Part shown: piece by piece, positions 1 through 5,238 of the stretch
How positions within the stretch are numbered: position 1 is the stretch's first letter
Layout of the letters: each line of letters opens with the position of its first letter
Source: Planctomycetes bacterium RBG_13_46_10
GTDB taxonomy: Bacteria > Planctomycetota > Phycisphaerae > Sedimentisphaerales > Anaerobacaceae
NCBI GenBank assembly: GCA_001824645.1
Contig: MHYD01000044.1
Span: 6,690 to 18,950, forward strand
Direction of reading: 5' to 3'
DNA length: 12,261 nt
The notes under the pieces: generated by a model
What the model saw: the letters and a program-made list of their open reading frames with translations, nothing else
What the model was told of the DNA's origin: nothing
The model's database searches: none
Made by a program: the position numbers and the translations under genes

Positions 1-442
1 CTTTGTATTGATAAGGTATGTTTAGCCCGGAGCAGAGGGATTTAAACTTTTTTAGAGCTGACTCGCTCAATGTGCTTTGAAAGTCTTTGTCGGCCCGGCA
101 GCAAAAGATTCGACAGCCGGCAAAACGATATTCATAAACACTGCATTTACCATCGATATTGTAAGGACATAGACCGGTGTGCATTTGCTTTATATTTTCA
201 CCGCCCAGGTTTGCAGCTAAATAGATTATTTCCGGCGGCGTGACAAATAATTGATGGTCGAAACCTTCAAAATCACAACACCTTCCACACGCATTGCACT
301 GACCGGCTAAATCGGCAGTCCGTCGATTCGGCGCGATATCGCCGGATTCGCGACGAAATTCGCGGATTTGCCAATCCAGCCAGTTGTAGATTTCAGCTAC
401 TTTTTCTAAGAGCTGTTTGTTTTCGTTGGATTCTACCACCAT
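1..442 (-). CDS. YkgJ-type CxxCxxCC metal-binding protein, C-terminus cut by window edge
   Basis: The frame is open from an ATG at 442 to the window edge, giving 147 residues without a stop. Residues 49-56 read CNACGRCC, the CxxCxxCC signature of the YkgJ/PF03692 family, which is thought to bind zinc or an iron-sulphur centre. More cysteines follow at about 92, 100, 110, 114, 115 and 137; the stretch C-x7-C (92-100) and then AGCRIFCC (109-115) looks like the second half of the metal site. Residues 1-48 form a charged, probably helical extension ahead of the cluster. The ATG lies inside the last codons of the upstream gene (10-base overlap), so the two are almost certainly cotranscribed and translationally coupled. 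No member of this family has a well-defined reaction; cytoplasmic redox, metal-handling or radical chemistry roles are all conceivable. The family is clear; the function and the C-terminus are unknown. Confidence 0.85.
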   Translation of the reverse strand, partial: MVVESNENKQLLEKVAEIYNWLDWQIREFRRESGDIAPNRRTADLAGQCNACGRCCDFEGFDHQLFVTPPEIIYLAANLGGENIKQMHTGLCPYNIDGKCSVYEYRFAGCRIFCCRADKDFQSTLSESALKKFKSLCSGLNIPYQYK

Positions 443-870
443 TTTTTAGTCTTTTTGATTTGTTCGATTTCTTCGCAACTGTAGAGTCTGCCGCGATTGA
501 TGCCGGGACATTTTCTTGCTGCCTGGTTCCAGGTATTAAGGCTCTCTAAATTGTTCGGCCAGAAAGGCCAATTTCTGCACTGGTTTGGCCTTACATGATA
601 AATCATACAAGTTCGTTGGCCGGCTTTTTCCTGAAGGAATATGCAGTCTTTTGTCGCGGGATGTTCAATAATTGTTGTTCGCAGACCAACTCGTCTTAAG
701 AAATTTCGTCGTAACTGGCTGATTGTCTGTTTCAAATGGTTTGCTATAAATTCAATCTCTGTCCGGCTGACCCAAATAAAACCTTCACCAGGCCCGGCAC
801 AGCATCTGCCGCACTGCACGCACTCAAAATGCAGCCCGTCTGCGTACCATGGATTGTTCTTCTTAACCAT
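433..870 (-). CDS. YkgJ family cysteine cluster protein
   Basis: This is a 145-residue protein when started at the ATG at 870; the frame runs upstream to a GTG at 930, but residues added there (FFLFLSDV...) do not resemble the family, whose members begin shortly before the cysteine cluster. Residues 17-24 are CVQCGRCC, the CxxCxxCC motif. The rest of the metal site is recognisable: C76 (DCIFL), C88, C98 in RPNQCRNWPFW, and C121 in KCPGINRG. These blocks, the YxxRPxxCRxWPFW segment above all, are typical of PF03692 proteins proposed to chelate zinc or iron. It is soluble, with no signal peptide or membrane segment. It overlaps the next gene by 10 bases, forming a two-gene unit of related but divergent paralogues. 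A sensible extended -10 promoter lies about 110 bases upstream. Biochemical role unknown. Confidence 0.88.
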   Translation of the reverse strand: MVKKNNPWYADGLHFECVQCGRCCAGPGEGFIWVSRTEIEFIANHLKQTISQLRRNFLRRVGLRTTIIEHPATKDCIFLQEKAGQRTCMIYHVRPNQCRNWPFWPNNLESLNTWNQAARKCPGINRGRLYSCEEIEQIKKTKKWW

Positions 871-981
871 AAATCTTGCGGTTGTTATAGTTATTTCTGA
901 AAGTACATCACTTAAGAATAGAAAAAACACAGATTCTATAAACTTATTGCGGCTGAGCCGTAAAAATACTGCTCTCTATGG

Positions 982-990
982 ATTATAACA
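982..990 (-). promoter_or_regulatory. Extended -10 promoter for the YkgJ pair
   Basis: On the minus strand this reads TGTTATAAT, a perfect TATAAT preceded by the TG of an extended -10 element. No good -35 hexamer is found 16-18 bases upstream, which an extended -10 can tolerate. A start near 975 would give a leader of about 105 bases before the ATG at 870. The leader contains a small inverted repeat CGGCTGAGCCG near 950-960. Confidence 0.4.
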
Positions 991-1361
991 TTTTTTAACT
1001 TAAATGCTATCCCAAGGTGCTAATTTAAACATATTCAATTGCGTTTAATATTTTTAGTTAGAAAAAATATGCTGCTATTCCCAGCGATGTCGGTTAAATT
1101 CTTTCACAGCGTAATTCGCAGAGTAGAAGCCGCTTGGGTAACAAACAAAATTATACGCGATCACTATTATCAAGGAGTTTTGTTTTGGCCTTTTTATTAC
1201 AACCTAATATACAATATAAATCTATTTAAGTATTTGCATACATATTTAAATGGCTGAAAAAGGAAATGATTATTTGTGTTCAATGTCTAAATGGTGATAT
1301 AGCAATATTTCGGCTGGCAAATTTTGGTTGATACGACAGTTTTGTATAAACGGGTGGCTAT
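991..1361. other. AT-rich intergenic stretch, no recognisable gene
   Basis: This AT-rich stretch lies between the YkgJ promoter and the repeats downstream of the LuxR gene. A plus-strand frame of 72 codons (1039-1257) is open but its translation is rich in aromatic residues, resembles no family I know and lacks a ribosome binding site. I see no tRNA, no clear terminator and no insertion-sequence ends. It appears to be non-coding. Confidence 0.5.
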
Positions 1362-1373
1362 ACGAAAAGACTA
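1362..1373 (+). repeat. Distal arm of a 12-bp inverted repeat flanking the LuxR gene
   Basis: ACGAAAAGACTA here is the exact reverse complement of TAGTCTTTTCGT at 1811-1822, which lies inside the palindrome at the LuxR promoter. The two copies bracket the HTH gene 449 bases apart (start to start). It could be a second operator for the same regulator, or one end of a small element; no target-site duplication is evident. Confidence 0.5.
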
Positions 1374-1375
1374 CT

Positions 1376-1437
1376 CTCCGCCGCGACTCGCTGGGGCGGA
1401 GCCCTCGCCGCCGCGAAGCACTCTGGCGTAGCGGGGT
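1376..1437. repeat. GC-rich, hairpin-forming interspersed repeat
   Basis: This 62-base island is far richer in G+C than its AT-rich surroundings. It holds two half-units, each starting with the same nine bases CCGCCGCGA (1378-1386 and 1408-1416), 30 bases apart. The first half folds with stem CTCCGCC (1376-1382) against GGCGGAG (1395-1401); the second can pair CCGC (1411-1414) with GCGG (1431-1434). It has the look of the short palindromic repeats scattered through large environmental genomes. It sits about 70 bases past the LuxR stop codon but lacks a T-run, so it is not a standard terminator for either strand. Confidence 0.5.
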
Positions 1438-1505
1438 TGATTTAATACACTAATATTTTCTTAGGTCAAATAGGATTAATTGATCTGTACGTTCTTGAGG
1501 GCATA

Positions 1506-1748
1506 TTAAAATTTTGTCTTTTGAATTGCTTCAATAAACCCGAGTATCAAACCAGCTTTGCCTTTGACTCCCATCTTCCGGAATATGTTCACAAGGTGAG
1601 CACGTACTGTATTATATGAAATACCTGTCTTCTTGCCGATTCTGCTGTTATCTAATCCCATACAGACCAGCTTGGCAATCTGGATCTCTCTGGGCGTGAG
1701 GTGCCAGCATTTCTTCAGATAGTCCCAATATTTTGCACTGAAAACCAT
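1506..1748 (-). CDS. Stand-alone LuxR-type helix-turn-helix DNA-binding protein
   Basis: This is an 80-residue protein that is almost entirely a LuxR/GerE-type HTH (PF00196). Residues 16-73 carry HLTPREIQIAKLVCMGLDN, then SRIGKKTGISYNTVRAHLVNIFRKMGV: the LTPRE start, the first helix, the TV-x-x-H recognition helix and the KMGV turn are all in place. There is no receiver, autoinducer-binding or other sensory domain, so it resembles GerE-like single-domain regulators rather than full NarL-type response regulators (about 210 residues). The frame extends 11 codons upstream to a TTG at 1781, but that TTG overlaps the -10 hexamer of the promoter found here, so the ATG at 1748 is the better start. 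The promoter is overlapped by a perfect 12-bp palindrome, suggesting autoregulation. Targets are not shown by the sequence; the divergent PEP-CTERM and glycan genes do not obviously share the palindrome. Confidence 0.82.
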   Translation of the reverse strand: MVFSAKYWDYLKKCWHLTPREIQIAKLVCMGLDNSRIGKKTGISYNTVRAHLVNIFRKMGVKGKAGLILGFIEAIQKTKF

Positions 1749-1780
1749 ACTATTTATTTCCCAAAAAGACCCTTGGGCCA

Positions 1781-1810
1781 ATTAAACCAGATTCAACCCT
1801 AAAATGTCAA
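1781..1810 (-). promoter_or_regulatory. Sigma-70 promoter of the LuxR-type gene
   Basis: On the minus strand there is TTGACA (1810-1805, perfect -35), 18 bases, then TTTAAT (1786-1781, five of six -10 bases). A start near 1774 would leave a leader of about 26 bases before the ATG at 1748. The -35 begins in the last three bases of the palindrome at 1808-1841. Confidence 0.6.
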
Positions 1811-1841
1811 TAGTCTTTTCGTCTAATCAAAAAGACTATTG
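1808..1841. promoter_or_regulatory. Perfect 12-bp palindrome (likely operator) overlapping the -35
   Basis: CAATAGTCTTTT (1808-1819) is exactly repeated in inverted orientation as AAAAGACTATTG (1830-1841) with a 10-base centre. Its minus-strand right arm runs into the TTGACA of the LuxR promoter. A dimeric HTH protein bound here would contact the promoter, as an autorepressor or activator. There is no T-run directly after either side, so a terminator reading is weaker. A 12-base match to its left arm occurs again beyond the gene at 1362-1373. Confidence 0.55.
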
Positions 1842-1930
1842 GCTTAATATAACTATGAAATTTTGTTTTCTTATCTGTTTTTATTTCCAGTCCTCTAAAC
1901 CTGATCCCTGAAACTTGAACCCTGCGGTTA

Positions 1931-2119
1931 TTATTTCCATCTCAATTGTTGGAGTTCTTCTGTCGTACGAGTAAATTTGACGGTGCCATCGTTTAAAAGG
2001 ATGCAGCCGCTATGGGGTTGTGGTTGTCGAAGGTAAAAGGCTCGGGAGACACCATGATACGCTCCGTAATGAATTATTGTGTCCCAAGATCTTCCAATCT
2101 CTTCCTGCTGGTCCATCCA
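1931..2119 (-). pseudogene. Out-of-frame 3' end of the immunity-like gene
   Basis: This is a 62-codon continuation, in a different frame, of the gene at 2074-2664. It starts at WMDQQEEIGRSWDT and runs through IHYGAYHGVSRAFYL, then HSGCILLNDGTVKF to a TAA at 1931. Its composition is that of ordinary protein, and it begins just where the upstream frame degenerates. Joining the two at the proline codons (about 2119-2135) gives a protein of about 245 residues. The simplest reading is a frameshift: an ancestral PPG-W-M-D-Q-Q junction (GGATGGATGGAC) losing one four-base TGGA copy would yield exactly the present GGATGGAC. A sequencing error or programmed frameshifting cannot be excluded. Function of this tail is unknown. 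Confidence 0.5.
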
Positions 2120-2664
2120 GGCGGTGGCGGTGGTGGTCCTTCTGGTCCCCATGTTTTTATGTTTATCTGTATTCCATCCCAGTATTCTCCAAGTTGGCCG
2201 CGATTTTCGAATGAAGATTTCGGACACTCCGTCTCATATAGATTCTTATTCTCTTTGCTTATTTTCTTTAATTCATCGAAGCCATCGAATCGGTCAAGGT
2301 AGAAATCGGCTATGTGGTAGTAAAATGGAATCATCCATTTAAGTTCAATATCAATAACTCCCCTTTTTACCATATCATTTGTAATTCCTAATACTTCTTT
2401 AACAAGCTGCCTGTCAAGTTCTTTAATGCCGCTAAGTTCGTTAGGCTCTGAACACTCATACCACAATAGAAATAAGGCACGTTTGAGAGCTTCTAAATTA
2501 CCTTGTCTCACTAAAGAAACATATTCTCTGAATATCATTCTCCAGGCATCATATATCCCCATCTGCTCACATAATGCATCCAACTTCTCTGGGTATGTGA
2601 ATGCGCCATATGGATGTTTTGACATCCATTCATATTCCAAAGAAGTAATCTCTTCCAAAGTCAT
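2074..2664 (-). CDS. Probable immunity protein of the RHS toxin, frameshifted near its 3' end
   Basis: The frame encodes 196 residues from an ATG at 2664, preceded by AGGA at a good distance. Residues 1-145 are a helical, acidic domain with the stretches LEALKRALFLLWYECSEPN, ELSGIKELD and IELKWMIPFYY. I associate this type of sequence with immunity-like proteins next to polymorphic toxins in Bacteroidota and Planctomycetota; that is recall, not a search. Residues 146-178 end in GPEG and six prolines, after which the frame becomes atypical (TSRKRLEDLGTQ) and stops, while the real-looking continuation lies in another frame (1931-2119). It lies 116 bases downstream of the RHS/toxin stop codon on the same strand, the usual place for a cognate immunity gene, and has its own promoter at 2701-2730. 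Independent expression would protect the cell even if the toxin is silent. Its biochemical mechanism cannot be seen. Confidence 0.6.
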   Translation of the reverse strand: MTLEEITSLEYEWMSKHPYGAFTYPEKLDALCEQMGIYDAWRMIFREYVSLVRQGNLEALKRALFLLWYECSEPNELSGIKELDRQLVKEVLGITNDMVKRGVIDIELKWMIPFYYHIADFYLDRFDGFDELKKISKENKNLYETECPKSSFENRGQLGEYWDGIQINIKTWGPEGPPPPPPGWTSRKRLEDLGTQ

Positions 2665-2700
2665 TTTTTTATTCCTAAACTATATATATGTGATTTTCAT

Positions 2701-2730
2701 AATATAAACTTCATCCATTATTAATGGCAA
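2701..2730 (-). promoter_or_regulatory. Promoter of the immunity-like gene with a palindrome over the -35
   Basis: The minus strand carries TTGCCA (2730-2725, five of six -35 bases), 18 bases, then TATATT (2706-2701, five of six -10 bases). The predicted start near 2694 leaves about 30 bases including the AGGA ribosome binding site. The palindrome CCATTA-T-TAATGG (2715-2727) covers part of the -35 and spacer and could be an operator. Confidence 0.45.
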
Positions 2731-2780
2731 CAATAAATTTGTATCATTATAAGTTTTCAGAATTTTATACAAGGTTATTT

Positions 2781-3842
2781 TCATCGACAACGTGGATCAA
2801 TATTAATACCTGCATTCCAAATCATGCCTTTGTATACCTCTACCCAAATCACACGACCTCCACCGATAGCCTTATGGAAAATTTGTATTCCACTATTTAT
2901 CTTATCTGGATCCGTTGTGCCTACTTGATTTGCTTTATTTGATGCTACATCGATAAACATTTGAGCCCATTCCCAAAGCTTGGATATATCCTCTGAATTT
3001 ACATGACCTTTTGCATCACGGAAAATATGCCATACTCTGTCCGCCTCGTTCCATGGAAACGAGACTTTAGATCTATGGACAAGCTCTGAATCGCCTTGTG
3101 CAAACTTTGTAGTTAATGCTGCAATGTCACCCGCTACGATAGGGGCGAACTGTATCACTGCTGCACCGAGGGTTGCAATAGAACTAACACCACCGCATAT
3201 TTGAGACCACCATGCTTCTTTTCCATATTTCTTTTCAAGCTCGGCAACCTTAGCCGGGTCTCCTATAATTCCAAAGCTAGCTCCATAAGCAGTTAAGTAA
3301 ATACCATCCCCCAATGCATCAACGAAGGATAGCAAATCATCGCTGTTCCACCATTCAACGAACGCATCTCTCACCTGCGCGTACGCTTCCGCCATCGCTT
3401 TACAGCGAGCAAACCAAATATCATCTGGCGGCAAGACGAGACCAATATTACCTGTGGGATCCACGAGAACCAAAGGTCTATTACTACAATATTGGTATAA
3501 ATTCATCCCTGCATCGTAGCCGATAGGGTCGGTTTGCAGGAATCGGCCGATGTATGAATTATAGTATCTTGCACGGTAATAGTAAAGGCCGGTCTCAAAA
3601 TCAAACCTTCGGCCGGTGAACATAAATGGATTTGTGCAATTGGGGTCTTCCGCAGCCACCTGGCCAAAGACGGTGTATTCATACGTCTGGACGGTATCGC
3701 CGGTGGAATCACTTAAGGCTACGACGGAGCCGAGGCCATCGAAGTGATAGAAATGATACGTCGCACCACCTTGTTCAATATCATTTTGCTCATCGTAAAT
3801 CTGCTCTATCTGCGGTCCGGACAGGGCCTCGTCAAAAAGCAT
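2781..3842 (-). CDS. Truncated RHS core protein with C-terminal nuclease-like toxin domain
   Basis: From the ATG at 3842 this frame gives 353 residues. Residues 1-20 are the tail of a LamG domain (MLFDEALSGPQIEQIYDEQ). Residues 31-131 are the RHS-associated core (PF03527/TIGR03696 type): YHFDGLGSVVALSD, then FTGRRFDFETGLYYYRARYY, IGRFLQTDPIG and NRPLVLVDPTG, the conserved end where RHS proteins release their tip. Residues 132-265 are a linker with a glycine/alanine-rich hydrophobic patch at 218-247. Residues 266-353 are the variable tip, with WHIFRDAKGHV (H272, H280) and VIWVEVYKGMIWNAGIN. That His-Arg-Gly-His start and NxGxN end resemble RNase tips of the barnase/EndoU/colicin E5/RelE kind, by recall only. 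A full RHS toxin has a signal peptide and thousands of residues of YD repeats; here these are absent, so the protein is probably not exported in the normal way. The immunity-like gene follows downstream. Confidence 0.7.
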   Translation of the reverse strand: MLFDEALSGPQIEQIYDEQNDIEQGGATYHFYHFDGLGSVVALSDSTGDTVQTYEYTVFGQVAAEDPNCTNPFMFTGRRFDFETGLYYYRARYYNSYIGRFLQTDPIGYDAGMNLYQYCSNRPLVLVDPTGNIGLVLPPDDIWFARCKAMAEAYAQVRDAFVEWWNSDDLLSFVDALGDGIYLTAYGASFGIIGDPAKVAELEKKYGKEAWWSQICGGVSSIATLGAAVIQFAPIVAGDIAALTTKFAQGDSELVHRSKVSFPWNEADRVWHIFRDAKGHVNSEDISKLWEWAQMFIDVASNKANQVGTTDPDKINSGIQIFHKAIGGGRVIWVEVYKGMIWNAGINIDPRCR

Positions 3843-3953
3843 TACTTCATCTATTGAGCCATTTGTGTAATAACTTCCTCCGGTATTATGTGCCCCTATT
3901 ACAACGTTATTTGCAGTGCTGTTTATAGTTCCGGACAGGCTTATTTTTTCATT
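3843..3953 (-). pseudogene. LamG domain remnant, in-frame 5' extension of the RHS fragment
   Basis: The RHS frame stays open for 37 codons upstream of the ATG at 3842, up to a TAA at 3954-3956. The translation, ISLSGTINSTANNVVIGAH and then SYYTNGSIDEV, is the typical C-terminal beta-strand region of a concanavalin-like LamG domain. There is no start codon for it, so it is the relic of a longer gene whose 5' part has been lost. The breakpoint lies close to 3945-3955. Confidence 0.6.
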
Positions 3954-3998
3954 TTAGGAAACAAACTAAAAATTTCTTTAGCTCCTATAATTATTTTA

Positions 3999-4094
3999 TT
4001 TTCAGCACACAAAGGGACATAATGAGAAGATTTTGTTTGTTGCTTTCGAGGCTTTTTAAATTCTCTTGACTTTTATGTGCTGAAAAGGTATACT
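3999..4094 (+). promoter_or_regulatory. Sigma-70 promoter of the PEP-CTERM gene with an 11-bp inverted repeat
   Basis: TTGACT (4066-4071), a 17-base spacer and TATACT (4089-4094) each match the consensus at five of six positions, with ideal spacing. The start should be near 4101, giving a leader of about 128 bases. TTTTCAGCACA at 3999-4009 is repeated inverted as TGTGCTGAAAA at 4076-4086, inside the spacer; the 77-base distance between the copies would suit a regulator that bridges two sites. No sigma-54 -24/-12 element of the kind reported for some PEP-CTERM genes was found. Confidence 0.6.
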
Positions 4095-4109
4095 GATCTC
4101 ATAATCGGA

Positions 4110-4208
4110 ATGGGGGGTATTAAATTATCCACCGATTCAGCAAATGGGAAAATCCGGGTTTTGTTTACTCTTATAGATTCAATAGCCGGATTAAATCTAC
4201 GCAAGTAA
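4110..4208 (+). other. Possible 32-codon leader ORF in the PEP-CTERM 5' UTR
   Basis: ATG at 4110 opens a frame of 32 codons (MGGIKLSTDSANGKIRVLFT...) ending 20 bases before the PEP-CTERM start. The predicted transcript starts just upstream, so it would be near the 5' end. No good ribosome binding site precedes it. The same leader contains the inverted repeat AATCCGG (4151-4157) and CCGGATT (4186-4192), and the run TGGGGGGT occurs both at 4111 and at 4216. It could be a regulatory leader peptide or simply an untranslated leader. Confidence 0.2.
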
Positions 4209-4228
4209 CAAATTTTGGGGGGTGTAAA

Positions 4229-4972
4229 ATGAAGACACGCAAGACAGCAACAATCCTTTGTACGGCAATAGTCCTTGTTCTTCCATGCTTAGCAAAAGCT
4301 ACTCCTGTCGGTACTGTTGATATAGTGCATGACGGCTATGGTGCGAGTGACGTACTTACGATTTATGGTGGTGGACACAGCGGTTTAAATGGCTATGGCG
4401 GTGTTTATATGCTCGATAAGACAGCCGGCACAGGCCAGGGAAATATTTGGTCTAACGGCCCTATTGGGGGTTTCTGCATTGAGTTACACCAGTGGTCGCC
4501 GGATACAACGACTAAATATGATGTTGTTGCACTGCAGGAGGTAAACAACAGCTTTATGGGCGGCGTCATGGGCGCAGCCAAGGCCGATTATCTTGCCGAG
4601 CTGTGGGGCAGGTTCTATAACCCGGCCTGGGCGGATGGCGGGCCATATTCGGGCGAGGAAAAAGGCATGGCTGAGGCTTTTGCTGCTGCTGTATGGGAAA
4701 TTATATATGAGGACATGCCGGCATCGCCTCTGAACTGGGATGTCACAGTTGACGGCTCGGCGGGTTCTCATGGTTTTTACGCTCAGAATGTTAATTCAGC
4801 CCTTGCTAATAGCTGGCTGAATATATTAGACGGCACCGGACCGAAGGCGCAGCTTATGGCCTTTGTAAACGAAGGAAAGCAGGATTTCCTCGTTCAAGTT
4901 CCTGAGCCTGCAACTGTTTGCCTGCTTGGTCTTGGATGGTTAGTTTTCCTTCGTAAGCGGCGAACAGCATAA
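4229..4972 (+). CDS. PEP-CTERM sorted secreted protein with thioester-domain-like core
   Basis: The product is 247 residues. Residues 1-24 form a Sec signal peptide (MKTRK, hydrophobic ATILCTAIVLVLPCL, then AKA). The C-terminus is a textbook PEP-CTERM signal: VPEPATV (224-230), a hydrophobic helix to about 241, and LRKRRTA. An exosortase is expected to cut at the PEP and anchor or release the protein at the surface. Within the mature part, FCIEL (82-86, C83) and AFAAAVWEIIYE (150-161) match the two blocks of class I thioester domains, [Y/F]CI[D/E] and TQxAVWxI. The glutamine that would bond to the cysteine is replaced by A152, so no thioester could form. The start is supported by a GGGGGGTG Shine-Dalgarno-like run (4217-4224). 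It is monocistronic: promoter at 4066-4094 and terminator directly after. Sorting-signal call is near certain; the domain relationship is my inference. Confidence 0.9.
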   Translation: MKTRKTATILCTAIVLVLPCLAKATPVGTVDIVHDGYGASDVLTIYGGGHSGLNGYGGVYMLDKTAGTGQGNIWSNGPIGGFCIELHQWSPDTTTKYDVVALQEVNNSFMGGVMGAAKADYLAELWGRFYNPAWADGGPYSGEEKGMAEAFAAAVWEIIYEDMPASPLNWDVTVDGSAGSHGFYAQNVNSALANSWLNILDGTGPKAQLMAFVNEGKQDFLVQVPEPATVCLLGLGWLVFLRKRRTA

Positions 4973-4995
4973 ATGGGTCATTAACCTTAGTAAGA

Positions 4996-5034
4996 TAAAG
5001 GGCTGTGGTGTTTCATCGCAGCCCTTTTTATTTG
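4996..5034 (+). terminator. Rho-independent terminator after the PEP-CTERM gene
   Basis: AAAGGGCTG (4997-5005) pairs with CAGCCCTTT (5019-5027), extended by a G-T and a G-C pair at the top, around a loop of about nine bases. TTTTTATTT follows at once. It lies 24 bases past the stop codon and separates this gene from the glycan operon. Confidence 0.9.
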
Positions 5035-5063
5035 GTGCGCACAGCATGGCACGCCTAAAGAAT

Positions 5064-5187
5064 CCGGATTAAAAATGATTTAATCACGAATGATAATAAT
5101 ATCGGACATTGTGCTTCACAAACAGTTATAAACAACCTCGCCTTTTAATAGTTTCAATTGACCCAATATAGCTTTACAACCGATATT
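5064..5187 (+). promoter_or_regulatory. Probable promoter region of the glycan operon
   Basis: TTGACC (5158-5163), 18 bases, then GATATT (5182-5187) is a plausible sigma-70 promoter, with five and four consensus matches; the start near 5195 gives a leader of about 45 bases. Upstream lies GATTAAA (5067-5073) inverted as TTTAATC (5079-5085), preceded by the palindrome AATCCGGATT (5061-5070), a possible operator. The ten bases CCGGATTAAA at 5064 also occur in the PEP-CTERM leader at 4186, a possible shared control element. A TGGCAC at about 5047 resembles a sigma-54 -24 box but has no matching -12. Confidence 0.35.
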
Positions 5188-5238
5188 TCTACTATTATTA
5201 TGTTTTTACATAGAAACGAATTGTCTATGGAGTCAAAT

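Noticed and set aside
641..988. 115-codon plus-strand open frame
   Set aside because: It lies antisense over the well-supported YkgJ gene, and its translation has no recognisable features.
1039..1257. 72-codon plus-strand open frame
   Set aside because: No ribosome binding site, no family resemblance, AT-rich chance frame in a non-coding stretch.
1749..1781. TTG start for the LuxR-type protein
   Set aside because: The TTG overlaps the -10 of a strong promoter, so the ATG at 1748 is preferred.
1808..1841. Rho-independent terminator
   Set aside because: The stem is AT-rich with a 10-base loop and no T-run follows on either strand; an operator fits better given its overlap with the -35.
1885..1926. 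Degenerate CCTGA/CCCTGAA tandem repeat
   Set aside because: Only two or three imperfect short units; too weak to call a repeat array.
5045..5062. Sigma-54 (-24/-12) promoter suggested by TGGCAC
   Set aside because: No TTGC-like -12 box at the required spacing.
5158..5238. TTG-initiated N-terminal extension of the GT2 enzyme
   Set aside because: The TTG falls in the predicted -35 hexamer and the ATG at 5239 has a good GGAG; the added residues are foreign to the family.
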